Source: Amoebidium appalachense
Lineage: Eukaryota > Ichthyosporea
NCBI GenBank assembly: GCA_963693365.1
Contig: CAVNZM010000008.1
Coordinates: forward strand, 682,001-746,000
Length of the DNA: 64,000 bases
Direction: 5' to 3'
The notes below the pieces were generated by a model. The model saw only the letters and a program-made list of their open reading frames with translations, was not told the origin of the DNA and ran no database searches. The stretch's first letter is position 1; the number at the start of each line of letters is the position of its first letter. The position numbers and the translations under genes were made by a program. This document shows, in pieces, positions 1 through 40,567 of this stretch.

Positions 1-42
1 GTGTGTGTGTGTGGGGGGGGGGGGGGGGGGGGGGGGGAGGAC

Positions 43-23929
<23,887 letters not shown>

Positions 23930-23959
<30 letters not shown>

Positions 23960-24110
23960 GATGTCGCAAACACAAACGGAAACGGAAAATTTTGGCGCGT
24001 AATGAGAACCAATCAAAATGGGCCTTAGTGACGTCACGCCGTCATGGGCGCGCGGCTGCCCGGCCGACTTCACTTGCAAAAAAAAGAAACAGCAAGCCTA
24101 CGGACAAGAA
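23930..24110 (-). promoter_or_regulatory. Candidate promoter and first exon of the KMT2C/D-like gene
   Basis: Unique, non-repetitive sequence holds a full CRE (TGACGTCA) near 24,029 and an inverted CCAAT box near 24,010. Going leftward on the minus strand there are two in-frame ATGs at 23,959 and 23,956, which open MMPAQPATPVTDTSSASQ. A GT at 23,900-23,901 would leave one base, which fits the two-base start of the exon at 20,710, but that donor is weak and other exons may lie between. Confidence 0.3.
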
Positions 24111-24215
24111 ATATTCAACAGCGATAAGGACTTTGCATATGCAGGTGGCCGGGGGAGGGAACTTGGGGGGCGGGGGGGGGGGGGGGGGGGGTTGTGTCTT
24201 CTTTGTTTTTGGGAG

Positions 24216-24250
<35 letters not shown>

Positions 24251-25028
24251 GGTGCTGTAGGATTAGGGTGGGGGAGGAGGGGGGCCAGGGGCCGGGGTTG
24301 AAGGGGCCGAAAACGGGGGGAGAGGGGGGCGGGGGGGGGGGAAATGCCATAGCGAGCTCTTTCGGTCGGTGCCATCTATGAAGACTGCAGTGCAAGTCAT
24401 CGGCAAGGAATTCACAAGTCGCGAGGCTAGTGCTGTGCCATGTCGCAACCTATCGACTCAAATGGATGATAATGGCTGAACTTTCGCCAAATACGGCCTG
24501 AATTTAGGCTTTTGGCTGTTAAAACTCTGTTCAACTGCCGTAGTGCAGCTGCCGTAGGGCAGGCCTGTATACATGCACATAGAAGCAACACCTCCACCCT
24601 AGGCCTCTTCGAACTCCTTGTCCTCCGTCTCACCCCCCCCCTCTCCCCCTCTGCATCCCAAACAAACCCCCTCTCCCTTATTCTCTCCCCTTGATGAGTT
24701 GCACGTGGGTCTTCTCAGTATGATTAGTCCGTATTCCTTTCCGCTACAGGAACTGGTTTTTACAGTCTACAAATGAGAATGACACTCCATCGATCGATCC
24801 TTTGCCATGGTCCGTTGAAAACGACGTCTTCCATTCTTGTTTAATCTTATTCCGCCACCCTTTTCCACGGTTGGCCGGTAAACCCAATTTATAACCGACC
24901 AGCTTCATGCCCATATCCCAAGCAAGTTCAGTTCCACTTATGCATTATGACACGACCGAGAGCAACGTTACTTTTAACCCATGCCACATCCTGAGGAGTG
25001 AGCTGGGAGGGGGGGGGGGGAGGGGGGG

Positions 25029-25059
<31 letters not shown>

Positions 25060-27360
25060 AGGGAGGAGGGGGCCCTCTGGTGTGTATGTATGTGGAGGAG
25101 GGGGCCCTCTGGTGTGTATGTATGTGCGTGCCTTTTGGAGGGGAGGAGGAGGGGGAGGGGGGAGGAGGGGGGAGGCCCTAGGGGAGGTTTGGAGGGGGGA
25201 GGGGGGGAAGCTCTAATTAGCCTATATTTGCTGGGGTTGTGGGGGGGAGGGGGTGTGGGGGGGTTGTGTTACAAGATGGCCGCGGGCAATTAGGGGGGAG
25301 GGGGAAGGGGGTAATACGCTGGAGCGCTGCTTACTACCTCAATGCACGCCATTCTGGTGAATTCTCGTGTGATATTGATCAGTACCCTGGGGCTTACAAT
25401 TTCTTCCTGCATTCGCCTGTACGTGTCGACCATGTACCCGCGTGTTGCAAACGAAGCCCCGGTTTAGGAGTGTTGAAATGTTTGGCACGCACCTACAGTA
25501 TACTTGAGGCACCCGCGCACATCCAGCTTTTTGCACACATCACACACGGACACACGCATTCGTGTGTATGCCGAAAGTGTCCCCACAGTGCCCAGACATG
25601 ACTGCCTTCACCAGGCCTCGTACGTGAAGCCTAGCACTGCCTAGCACAGCTCACAACTACAACGTTTCTCGGCGTGATAACGTCCAGGCCCCGAATTCCA
25701 ACGATTCCTTTGACCCAATCGTTGCCTTAACTTTACTACCAGATATGGGCAGCGATAATTGAGCCAATCGTTTATCAGACTTGCCGGTCAGTTGCTCATT
25801 TAGATTATGTATCTCATTGAAGGTCTGTGAATGGAATGTGCATAGGCAAGATGTGTTAGCGTCTAACATTCAGCGTTTAATCATCTACAAACATTATTAT
25901 CTACTGGGAAGATTTCCGAACTCATTTGTAAGGGCTTATTTTCATCGTGATGGAAATTACGGAGTTATATCTGGACTGCACTAAACGTATTTGCTAAATA
26001 TCATGCACTGCTTTTGTCATTCTAATGAATGACATTGATTGGATAGACACGCACCAGTTGAACAACGCATTTCCCCTTGTGATTGTGAAACATGTGATTT
26101 GTACACTGATCATGCTTGAGCCTGCTTGAGTCACAGCTCACAACAGTCCACATCCAGACCTAAGCGACTTCATACCTGTTTTGGCGTAGACAGGCCCGAC
26201 ACTATGCCACCCCAAATGCACAGTAGCAGTAGTTCTGTTCGTTCAGTTCTAGTTGGGGTGATGGTTTAGGCTATTTTGCACACGCAGTCAAGGTGTACCT
26301 GGCCCTGGTGTTGTGGCAAAGAACTGCATGCCCAGCTGTCCTTACCTGCTAATCATTACAAACCAACCTTCCTCTGGCTTTTTTATTGTGCTGGCTGCTG
26401 GCTTTGATTCGGAAAACACCATCCGTAAACAAGGTTGGTGCACGTGGGCCATTGGGTGGCCGGGGAGCTCGAGAGTGACACAAACACGCACGGCGTCATT
26501 TAAAGTAAGTGCACACACACACACACACACAGCAATCACACACGCACACCCATACACACTGCACACACACACGCATGTACGCACACGCACAAACCACACA
26601 CATAATTACGTTTGCACAAACACAGGCACGCGTGCCTATACGCGCGCACACACACACGCACACAGAAACAAATGCAATGGCAGGCCCTACGGTAACAGCG
26701 TGTGTACGCGTACACATTCTTATGCACGGTTTCAACTGGCTGGCACAGTGTGGCACAAAGACACTGCTATAGCGCGCAAACACAGTACCAATGCACGCAC
26801 ACATGCACACACAGCCTGTACACATCTAAACACACACAACGTATTCCTTCGTACATAGCGTAATACGCATATTGGAATACCAACACCATGGACACACACG
26901 GTACTGACGCCATGACAAGCAGACACACACGAGCACGGTGGCACACACATCACATGCACGTGCTGATGTTCACTGCAGGCCATTGCACATTACACCGAAT
27001 CACTCACATGTATGTTCAGCTATTTATCGCGCGCGTTCTCCGAGGCTCGCTCCCTTCCATCTCCTTCACCTCGCTAACCGTTGGCATTCCCTCGCTCCCT
27101 CCTTTCCCCCCACACACACTCACACCGGTACCATCCCACCCGACACACGCACATGCTGTAACTGTTACACGACACACATTCTACACAAAACTCTTTCACT
27201 CCCACACAGGCACATCACATCTAAAAACCAACATGAACGGATTTGTGTTTCATTCTGAGAGGGCAACGGTTGCCCCAAACGGAAACATCGCGACACTGTG
27301 ACAAAATGTGGGCAACCCTTATTCAGGCATAGGGGGTCATTTTTAGTGTAAATCTGAACT
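24110..27360. other. Intergenic, no gene identified
   Basis: Mixed sequence with G-runs (24,170-24,250; 25,010-25,060), a 35-bp direct duplication with GGGGGCCCTCTGGTGTGTAT (25,065-25,135), a CA-rich block (26,510-26,660) and otherwise unique AT-balanced DNA (25,650-26,300). Short ORFs here show no domain, splice consensus or codon pattern that I can support. Confidence 0.5.
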
Positions 27361-27421
27361 ATATGCAACGACCCAATCAAAATCAAACAGAGCATTTTAA
27401 ATCACGTGACTGTCAGCAAAA
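27360..27421 (+). promoter_or_regulatory. Promoter-proximal elements of the 27,422 gene
   Basis: A CCAAT box lies near 27,371 (CCAATCAAAATC) and an E-box (CACGTG) near 27,402, just before the ATG at 27,422. The ATG has A at -3. These element types recur upstream of other genes in the window. Function is inferred from position. Confidence 0.4.
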
Positions 27422-31945
<4,524 letters not shown>

Positions 31946-32335
31946 TGCACCCGAGTCAAGATAAGCGTTGTGTGGTGGGCTCTTACCTCTTACATTCTGA
32001 GCCGATATCCCCGCTCATACGCCCCCATAGCCGCTATCATCCCTCATCCCCGCGCCCATTCGTAGTCGACAGTCTCCTTTCTACCCCCACTACCACACAT
32101 AGGGATGTATGTTCTTATTCCTCCCTTAAGTCATCTCTCCTCTCTTCTGTCCTCCCACCTCCTGATATAACCTCTCCTCTCTAATGGCCTCCCTCATCCG
32201 GTATATCCCCCCTCGTTTCTTCTAACCTCTTTCCTCCTCAGTTGTATCCTCCCTTCTCCTTTTATGTCCTTCCTCTTACCATCCCCATGATCATCTCCCG
32301 AATCTCTTCCCATCCTCTATCAACACACACCCCCC

Positions 32336-32366
<31 letters not shown>

Positions 32367-32582
32367 AAAAAAAAAAAAAAGAAAAGAAAAAGAAAAAAAA
32401 AAAGGCCGCACCATGAAACCCACACGTCTTCGTATGGGTAGAGGCTGGGAGGCTACCGTGTCAGCAGGACTCCAATGCAGAGACTCATGGTCATTTGAGG
32501 TGGCCACATGCATGCAGTCAGACCACAGCCATGCCCCCCTGTTTCAATCCTTTTTCACCTCTGACCACTCCTCTGACGATCC

Positions 32583-32625
<43 letters not shown>

Positions 32626-32627
32626 CA

Positions 32628-32662
<35 letters not shown>

Positions 32663-34291
32663 CAGAAACCAACTGTGAGCTTCAGGGCAGCAAAAAATGT
32701 GCACATACAGGCTTAACCAGCATAATCCTGGGCCCACCTGTCGAAAAATCCCTGAGCATGCGCAGTAAAAGCTCCACATGATGTCCATATGTATTGTCCT
32801 GCTGGGAGAATGTTCATGCAGGCTCTCGAGGTGAAGCAGAGATATGTGTCTGTATGTGCTTTCTGTGGCCACGGTGTGTGTGTGCGCATGAATGTGCACA
32901 CGCCCATGTAAGGGAGAGGGTATAGACTTTCCTTGAAGTTGTAAGCAGTTGTTGTGACTGCCAAGTTGAATGAACGGTTGCATGTAACAGTTTATAAAAC
33001 GTGCAACTGAGGGAGCTAGAGCCACCTGCATATGCAGAGGATCCGGAAGTTTGAATTGATTTGTTCGAGTGTGGTGGTATGCTTGATGCTGTGGGTCATT
33101 GGTCAGTATCAATCTAATGAATTGGGCAGCGTGTCCAAACTACTACAACAACAAGTTGTCAACAACCACAGCAAAAAAAATAAGCACCAATGCGCCGGTA
33201 GCATTAGTTGAACGAACCGGCCTGTCGAACCAATGGCAGTGTGCGGTTAAATCATAATACTTTTACTACAATAGAGTAAGATCTAACTACAATACACACA
33301 TGCTTGTGCATATTAAAGACTCGAAAACACATTCATGCATTTGCGCAATCAACCCATTTAGCCACGTACAATAACCCCCCCCACCCACCCACACACACAC
33401 GCAAAAAAAAAAAAGAAAAGAAAAACTGTATGGCGCCGCTTCCGCACCTGCCTTGCTTCTCCGAGCCTACTGTAGTACAAAGACGTATCTCTGCTCTGAA
33501 CCAATGCCCCCCCCCCCCCCTTCCCCTCAAACACCCCACCCAACCCCATCCCTCTCTCCTCGGCTGATTTTTGCGGTGCAGGGATAGTTCACTAATACGG
33601 TATGTATGCCCCCTAATCCCTCCCCCTTGGCTCTGACCACTGTTGGGTAAAACACAGCACCACTAAATCCACACTGCACATAGAACGGCAGTCACCCCCT
33701 CCTCGTTTCTCCCCTCTTATTCTGAGGAATTCAGCTGACCATCTTGGTTTCTGTCTCAGATCCCCCTCCGCCCACACCATCTCCTTGGTGCGGGCGAAAA
33801 TCTCCCTCTTGCCGCCTACAGTAATAGACCCATCCCCCCCTCCCCCCCCCCCCCCCCCCCACACACACACACGCACCAAAAAAAAAAAAATCCTCCTCTG
33901 CACACATCTGACCTTGCACAGTGGTCTTGCATTCCAACACGCACTGGGACCTTTCAACAAATTCTGGGTAAACTTGCTGCACTTATATCACATGTTTGCC
34001 ATTGATTACGGGAGAAAACGAAACACTTGGGGCCAGCAATACCAAAAACATGGAGATATTTTGGTTTACCCCAAGTACTGCTGCGATTAAAAGGGATTAT
34101 TGGATCACGACGATTCTTTCCATACAACATTCTCATAATGCACAAAAACGTCATTCGACACTGTTACGACTTCAAAACTGCCGGCACGCTATTGCTAAGT
34201 TGTCGGCGTATTATCACTACGTAGTATTATATGCTCATTACAGAAAAAACGTGTACGCACGAAAGATGTAACACGTGTGTGTGCACTGTGG

Positions 34292-34330
<39 letters not shown>

Positions 34331-34414
34331 CAGCAATACAGGGGTTTTGTGTTATCGATCGTTCAGCTATAGAGATCACACTCTTTTGGTTCCATTTCTG
34401 CTCATCTCAACCTA
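31946..34414. other. Intergenic with C-run/A-run tracts, no gene identified
   Basis: Contains three poly-C to poly-A composite tracts (32,333-32,404; 32,583-32,661; 33,837-33,891), (GT)n at 34,297-34,327 and unique sequence (32,700-33,300; 33,900-34,250). No exon with splice support was found on either strand. Confidence 0.5.
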
Positions 34415-35227
34415 TTAGTACCATAACCAGGCCTGGTTCTGTGGCTCATATCCGTCCCGTGGCTTGCACTTCCACGTGATCACCGGCCCATTATGGTGTT
34501 GGTGTTCCACATCTGCACAGAATGAAGTCATGTTGTTCACCAGCCGCTCGCCATCCAATCCTCCAAACAACCACCTCCCCTGATACTCACTGTCACACTC
34601 AACCAGTGACAGCCTTTGTTCCATCTCTTGTGGATCTCCATCTGCCACACCAAAGCAACGCCCGTCTATAGACTTAACCTCCAGGGTGCAGGGGTCTACG
34701 CACACACGTGTGTAGTTAACCTCGTTGCATTCGCCCACGGATATTTCGTTGTCCTCGTTAGTGTACATGCACTGCTTCACCAGTCTGTTTCTGAGCCCCA
34801 TGGCAGTCTCGTTGAGGTTTGTTGCGTTGCAGAGAGGAACCCAGTCCTCCAGCTCAGCCAAGCCTGTGATGTTGCATTCTATTTCTATGCTGGCTGTTGC
34901 ATTGGTCGTGCTCGTGGGAGTGGGCGTAGGTGTGGGAGATACTGAAGGAGTTGCTTTTGCTCTTCGCAGGTCAACAGTGGGTGGTTGTGCGGTACTGTGG
35001 TTAGATGGAGGGTTGGTTGGCACGGGGGCGGGGCCCGGAAAGCTGCTCATGCTGGCAGGCCTTGGCATGGTTGAGAATACCACGTCGCGGCGCATGTATG
35101 CATGTGGATTGTCGGTGGAGGCATCATAGCTTCCACCCTTCAACATAGATGCCCACAGTACCATTCCAATTACCACCAGACTACTTGCTAGCACCCAGCG
35201 GCTGGCTGGGATCCTATCCGCAGCCAT
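34415..35227 (-). CDS. Type II membrane protein with beta-trefoil (R-type lectin-like) ectodomain
   Basis: An uninterrupted 270-codon ORF with A at -3 of the ATG. Residues about 11-29 form a hydrophobic segment (WVLASSLVVIGMVLW) after a short basic N-terminus, a signal anchor or uncleaved TM segment. Residues 55-110 are a Pro/Ser/Thr stalk. The C-terminal 150 residues are cysteine-rich with several N-x-S/T sites (NATAS, NITG, NATN, NYTR, NMTS). They contain RCFGVADGD, SEYQGRW and NQAWLWY, the C-x-x-hydrophobic and Q-x-W pattern of beta-trefoil R-type lectins. It probably faces the Golgi lumen or cell surface and binds glycans. The fold is inferred from motif spacing. It is intronless beside intron-rich neighbours. 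Confidence 0.75.
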   Translation of the reverse strand: MAADRIPASRWVLASSLVVIGMVLWASMLKGGSYDASTDNPHAYMRRDVVFSTMPRPASMSSFPGPAPVPTNPPSNHSTAQPPTVDLRRAKATPSVSPTPTPTPTSTTNATASIEIECNITGLAELEDWVPLCNATNLNETAMGLRNRLVKQCMYTNEDNEISVGECNEVNYTRVCVDPCTLEVKSIDGRCFGVADGDPQEMEQRLSLVECDSEYQGRWLFGGLDGERLVNNMTSFCADVEHQHHNGPVITWKCKPRDGYEPQNQAWLWY

Positions 35228-35939
35228 TTTAACAATTCAAGAGGTAGTTTGCAAAACTATAAGTAGGCTAGAAGTAGGTCACCCAAGATCTGTAGGCCGA
35301 CTTATCGAACCCCTACCAGGTTCAGCCAGCAAATGACCTCTAGTAGGAACGTCGTCTGAATTGTTCACTGGTCCTAGGGAAACGGTGTATTCACATCAGG
35401 CGTATAGTATGGTATGGTTTTTCCCTAGAGATCTCTGCCGTTTATACCCTTCGCCGTTCTACCCACGCAAACCACTATGCTATACCTAGTTACAGACAAG
35501 GTTTTTGGTGCTTATAACAGACAAAACGGCATCTTATGACCCACATGCACGGTGGTATGTACAGTGTGGACTACGAATGACCCAATCAGCTACCAATTTA
35601 AAATGCGGGCAGATGATAGCATGATATTCAACGAAATGGCTACGCCTTAGCCATCTAAGACTAAGCCTATGTAGATCTATCCCAAAGAACTACCTAAATA
35701 TCATATTGCTTTTCTCCCGATCTATCACAAAACCTACCTAAATATCATAGATCATATCCCGGAAAATCCCGAAAAATGGACCTAAATATCAAGTTCATCT
35801 ATCCCTTGGGCCCCTATCTATCCCGAGAAATATCATTTTTCTCTCGCTGAAGCCTAAATATCCGGGCTAATATCCGGTGCTAAACTTAGCCCGGCGGGCA
35901 GGTATCCATAATATTTCGAAGACTCAGGCCTAAGTATCA

Positions 35940-36022
<83 letters not shown>

Positions 36023-36046
36023 GGGTGGGTGGGTGGGTGGGTGGGT

Positions 36047-36116
<70 letters not shown>

Positions 36117-36228
36117 ATGCATGCATGCATAAAAAGGATATGCATATGGATCATATGCACCATTACGTACGTGTGAGTCGTGACAAGTCTGCAGTGCACG
36201 TGTGGCCGGCCCCGGCCTCGATTGAGGG

Positions 36229-36275
<47 letters not shown>

Positions 36276-37379
36276 GGAATAACTTGTATGCATGCATGAA
36301 TAAGAGTATGTGTGCACGAACCAGAAGGCCAAAGGCAGCTGGGGGGGGGGGGGGGGGGGGGGGGGAACTCAAGGCACGGGACGGTCTTGCCACCACAATG
36401 AAATTTTATCCTTGCTCACGTCGACTACTTATCTTCTACTACATATACATGACTTTTTATCAGCCTGACTTTGCTCTCGTTCACAACCTTGATCTTAGCC
36501 TATTTGCTGTGATATCCCTGGCCACAAACATATACAATATATCCCTAAACCCACGGGATACCTAAATCTATCCTGAGCGCTCGACCGGGATATATCCACC
36601 CCCTGTGGATATTGGAAATCCCGCCCCTCCCTAAATATCATTTGGAACTATCCCAAAACTGCCTAAATATCCGGATATATCCCATATCCCGAGGACCCCT
36701 AAATATCCTGTGGAGATGCGGGATTTTTTTACATAGGCTTATCTAAGACTGAGAGACTGAGAGACTGAGAGACTGAGACCCTGTTACAACCAAGGACCAG
36801 AAATTCTTGTGCAGCTTTAATTCCTGGGAACTTCGCAGAAACCGAACTCTCCCATCATCGATGTAATGGTGATATCCAAACCTACGGAACTATATAAGTT
36901 TTCGCATGTCGTTATACAATAAACCCGACTATCATACCGATCGCATAGGGATCCCCTTGGCCTTGAGGTAGTTTGTGTACTCACCTTTGGACCACTACTC
37001 TGACGCCCGGGTTTGCAGCGATTGCCGTGTCATTTAGCCATAAATGGACATGCTTAAATAGATTACCAATCAACTTTGGGCCTCACATAAAACTATTTTT
37101 AGCCTGCAGGCCGCATGTGTGGACCATATCGGCCGTGCGGGCGGGGCGGCGCGCGTGCTCGGTGTCAAAACCAATTAGCCTATGGGCCTTAGTCTCTATC
37201 ATACTCTCAGAAGAAGAAAATAAACACAAGCAGCCAATTCACGATAAATACGCTGCATTGATCAATTAGGCTGTCAGCTGCAGTGCCCCGGGCCCTGTAC
37301 ATGTCGACCACCCCTACAGCAAAAAGCCGGGCCAGCAAGTCTCCTGAGCACGTCAACTTAGGAGAGAATAAAGCTCACG
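35228..37379. other. Intergenic: CCTAAATATC-rich DNA around a GT/G tract
   Basis: The 5' flank of the trefoil gene has a CCAAT-type element near 35,582. From 35,690 to 36,712 the motif CCTAAATATC recurs seven times, with near copies, on both sides of (GT)n + poly-G (35,941-36,115) and two more G-runs (36,230-36,273; 36,341-36,365). A 10-bp tandem GAGAGACTGA follows at 36,744-36,779. No gene was found. Confidence 0.5.
35941..36115. repeat. (GT)n, (GGGT)n and a 69-G run
   Basis: (GT)n to 36,012, GGGT units to 36,046, then the longest uninterrupted G-run of the window, to 36,115. Strong G-quadruplex potential on the plus strand. Confidence 0.9.
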
Positions 37380-38689
37380 CTAAAACATCTTTGCACCTGT
37401 TCTGTTTGTACAGCAGCCGTCACGAAGATACATAACCCCGACTCCCCGAGTAGTACTTTAGTTGGCGTCAGTACAGCGCACAAAGTTATGTGATGCATAT
37501 CTAATCTTGTACCTGATATAGCTAACAATTTACACACATTTACATTATCATCTAAACCTGTACCTATAGTTCCAGAATACAAATATCTTGGTGTTCCGGT
37601 TGATTCTGTTGGTGTTATGTTTCCCCATATGGTCGAAAAGAGGGTAGAGTTGGCTCGTAAGCGGTTAGCTTTCTTCTCGGCTAATATTTTTAAAGACACA
37701 CCCCTCCATCCTTCTATTAGACTTACATTTATTCGCACTTTTGTCTTCCCGGCATGTGAATATGGTTTACCCCTTCTCGCCGCTTGGATCAAGAAAGAGA
37801 GAACTAGAGCGCTTAAACCCTTGGCAAATTTCCTTGAAGCAGAAGTTGCCTCCTTTCTATCTAACAACTGTTGTAAACCTGGGCCTGTAACGCTCTCGAT
37901 ATATGGTCTGGTCCCAATAGCTGCTAGAGTATCCTATCTCGCGCTGAAATTCAATAAGCACATAAGCCGCTTAAAGAAGTATTTGCCCTCCCACCCTCTC
38001 TTCTCTATCCGACCTGTCCCCTCCTCACCTCTCCCCTCTTTCCTCCCCTCTCTCTCCCCTTCTCCCCTGGGCACAAATACAAATAAACCCCGCAATAGTG
38101 TGTGTGTGACTTTGGACTGCCACTTACTTATTAAACATGTACACAATCACAAGATAATCACGCAATATAACAAATGGAAAAAGATACCACACGACACTAG
38201 ACCCGATGAAAGCATACACCTTGAAAAACTAAGCCTTATGTCTCGTTTTATATATACTGACCGCCTCAACCATATTGCCAAATATGGCACTCGCAAGTGT
38301 ATAACACCTAAATACATATTACCTTCCTGTAGAACTGGTCTTTCTCTAGCTGATGGTATTATTGATCAATTACCACGCTTTTACTGTACACGTGCTATAC
38401 AGTGGAGATCTAATAAGTATAAGGTGGCATCATTTGCATGCCCAAACAACACACACACACACCAGTTTAACCGGTCATGTATCGCCAAATGTAGTTTGAT
38501 AGACCACATAATACCGCAACACACACACGTCACATTCACAACAGACACCCAGAAAGATAGCCTACCTGTAAATTACAACATCCTTGATTTTATACTAAAC
38601 ACGCGTAACTACGACCTGTTTATTAGATGTATTGATTGGCTTGAGAAACACATCACTACAAAATTATAGCGCACGCGCACACACACACA

Positions 38690-38742
<53 letters not shown>

Positions 38743-38774
38743 CCAGCTGATACCGAGTGTCCCGAGGGGAGCCC

Positions 38775-38812
<38 letters not shown>
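37380..38812 (+). mobile_element. 5'-truncated non-LTR retrotransposon (LINE) with poly(A) tail
   Basis: The open frame from about 37,492 to the stop at 38,669 reads VPEYKYLGVPVDSVGV, then KRLAFFSANIF, RLTFIRTFVFPACEYGLPL and later LSRFIYTDRLN-like text. This is the pattern of the region after the catalytic YADD of LINE reverse transcriptases (YLGV box, thumb, C-terminal domain). The catalytic core is absent and an in-frame TGA lies near 37,489, so the copy is dead on arrival. After the stop come a (CA)n tract (38,677-38,741) and a 34-A tail (38,779-38,812), the expected 3' end of a target-primed insertion. The exact 5' end is not resolved. Confidence 0.75.
37489..37491 (+). pseudogene. In-frame stop marking decay of the LINE ORF
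   Basis: Reverse-transcriptase-like text continues upstream of the long open frame (SAHKVM before the stop, CISNLVPDIANNL after it), interrupted by TGA. Together with the missing 5' part this shows a non-functional copy. Confidence 0.5.
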
Positions 38813-38813
<1 letters not shown>

Positions 38814-39039
38814 GGGGAACCCCAACTAATTGATTTCTCCTTGTAGTCTTTATGGTGTCTCGTAGAGAAAGTAAACCCTGATATATAGTCACCACCCGAC
38901 ATCTATGTACGTGATCATGATATACCGCTGAGGGGATATTCCGAGCAAAACCCCCCCCCCATACCTGAGACTGGTTCTCTTTGCCTCGAGTAAACAGCGT
39001 AAACCCCCATATCTAACCAATCAGCTGAAGTAATAAGCT

Positions 39040-39307
39040 GTCGATTCGGTTCGAGTCAACGACGGTCTGTCGAATCGGGTCGTATCCGCACATGACTCTA
39101 CGCGTTACGTCATCGAGTGCACAACTGCGCCACCTTCTCCAGCTGTCATATGTGTACAGTGTGTGTGAAAAACTTACACGCATACGTACGTGTTATGGGT
39201 ACATCTTATTCGTATGCGGAGCCCACGTGGGTTTGCTTTTAGGAAGAAGTCAGGGCAATCTTCAATCTTTGTTATCAGCTGTTCAAAACGCAATACACCC
39301 TAGGAGT
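39040..39307 (+). promoter_or_regulatory. Upstream region of the zinc-ribbon gene
   Basis: Holds a CCAAT box near 39,018 and a CRE-like TTACGTCATC near 39,105, of the same element types seen upstream of other genes here. The reading frame is open back to 39,092, so an upstream ATG is possible, but that text looks less protein-like than the part after 39,308. Confidence 0.35.
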
Positions 39308-40567
39308 ATGGACTACCCTCCAAGCCCGAGTGTGGACGGGGTGAGCTTGCCCTGCCTGCCTCCGCGTGCACGCACACCCCCTACCCCCACCTCTGCAGTT
39401 GACAGTGCAGCCAGCTCCCCGAGCGCCCCAGCCAAGCGCACAGGCACACACCTTGACTGCGAGATTACACACACGACAAAGCGTGCACGGGGGATCGAAG
39501 AAACAACCATCGCTTCGCAGGAGATGTTTGGGTTCTCTCTCTTTTCAGACACAGGCCCAACACCCACATCCTTTGCCGATCTTCCCCCTCTCGACCTCAC
39601 ACTGTCTCTTACCGATTCTGGTACGGCTCTATTAGACTTCTCTGCTTTGGGGCTGGGCACTGGGAGTCTTCCTCTGCTGGACGAGTCATCATGGCAACTT
39701 CTCACAGGGGGTTTTGACCTTACCACACCCCTTGAGTTGACGCTAGACGGGTTGGAGCAACCAATACAGCAGGCAAAAGGACATGGACAGCAAGGAACAC
39801 AGCTAGCGGTGAGCAGTGTGGTGCCACCTACACAAACAGAGAAGAGGAAGTGTCCCCGGTGTGCCGTCAACCTAAAGCCAACGTACATCAACCTGGAGGA
39901 GCAGATACTGCTGTGTCGAAAGGTGGGCGTAGATCTTTTCTTTTCAAAGTACTGCTTTTTTGGTTTGCTCCCCCTTGGAAACTGGAGCTTGAACTATGCT
40001 TCTCTTAACTTAAAAAGAACGGTGGTTTGTTTGCTTTGCTCCCTCTTGCGTCTGCTCCCCCCCAACCACCACCACCACCAACAACATACACACACACACA
40101 CACACTCTTGCACTCATGTGAGCGCAACCGCCACGCATGCACACAGGGGCACACCTCTGTTAGAAATGTAACGAAAAGGAAATAGGCATTTGGTGCTTGG
40201 TTTGGCGTTTGCCATCCCTTTGCTTTTATTCAATACGTGTGCCTGTCCTGGCGTGCTCAATGAGACAAACCCTATTCTGCTCAGGGTTGTTTGTATACCT
40301 TGCCTGGAAGTGGCACACACACTGACCTCCTACCCCTCCCCCCTCCCCCTCCCCCCCTCCCCTCATACACGCATCCACACCTCCACCTACACATTACCCA
40401 CCCACCCACCCACACAAATGCGCCCGCGCGCGCGTGCGCGCACGCACACATACACACACACGCACACACACACACAGTGCGACTTCCCCCTGGGTGCAGA
40501 CGATGACCCTCTGGAGTACATCATCCCCTGCCCAGGCAGCAAAGGTGTGGACCTCGAGCACCCCTAG
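39308..40567 (+). CDS. Zinc-ribbon protein with USPL1-type C-x2-C...C-x2-C motif
   Basis: Exon 1, 39308-39922 (205 codons; donor CGAAAG then GTGGGC), and exon 2, 40478-40567 (acceptor CACACAG, phase 0, stop TAG), give 234 residues. Residues 1-180 are disordered and Ser/Thr/Pro/Leu-rich, with a basic KRARG and an acidic-hydrophobic stretch (MFGFSLFSDTG) that resembles an activation domain. The end is a zinc ribbon: C182-x2-C185, then YINLEEQILLC203-RK-C206-DFPLG. This spacing and the INxxExIxLC...C-F/Y-PLG text resemble the N-terminal zinc finger of USPL1-family proteins. No peptidase domain is present. The intron is spanned by (CA)n. It is probably nuclear; its role is unknown. Confidence 0.7.

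Noticed and set aside
39040-39075. tRNA gene suggested by GGTTCGAGTC (B-box-like)
   Set aside because: No A-box or foldable acceptor and anticodon stems could be found at the right distance on either strand.
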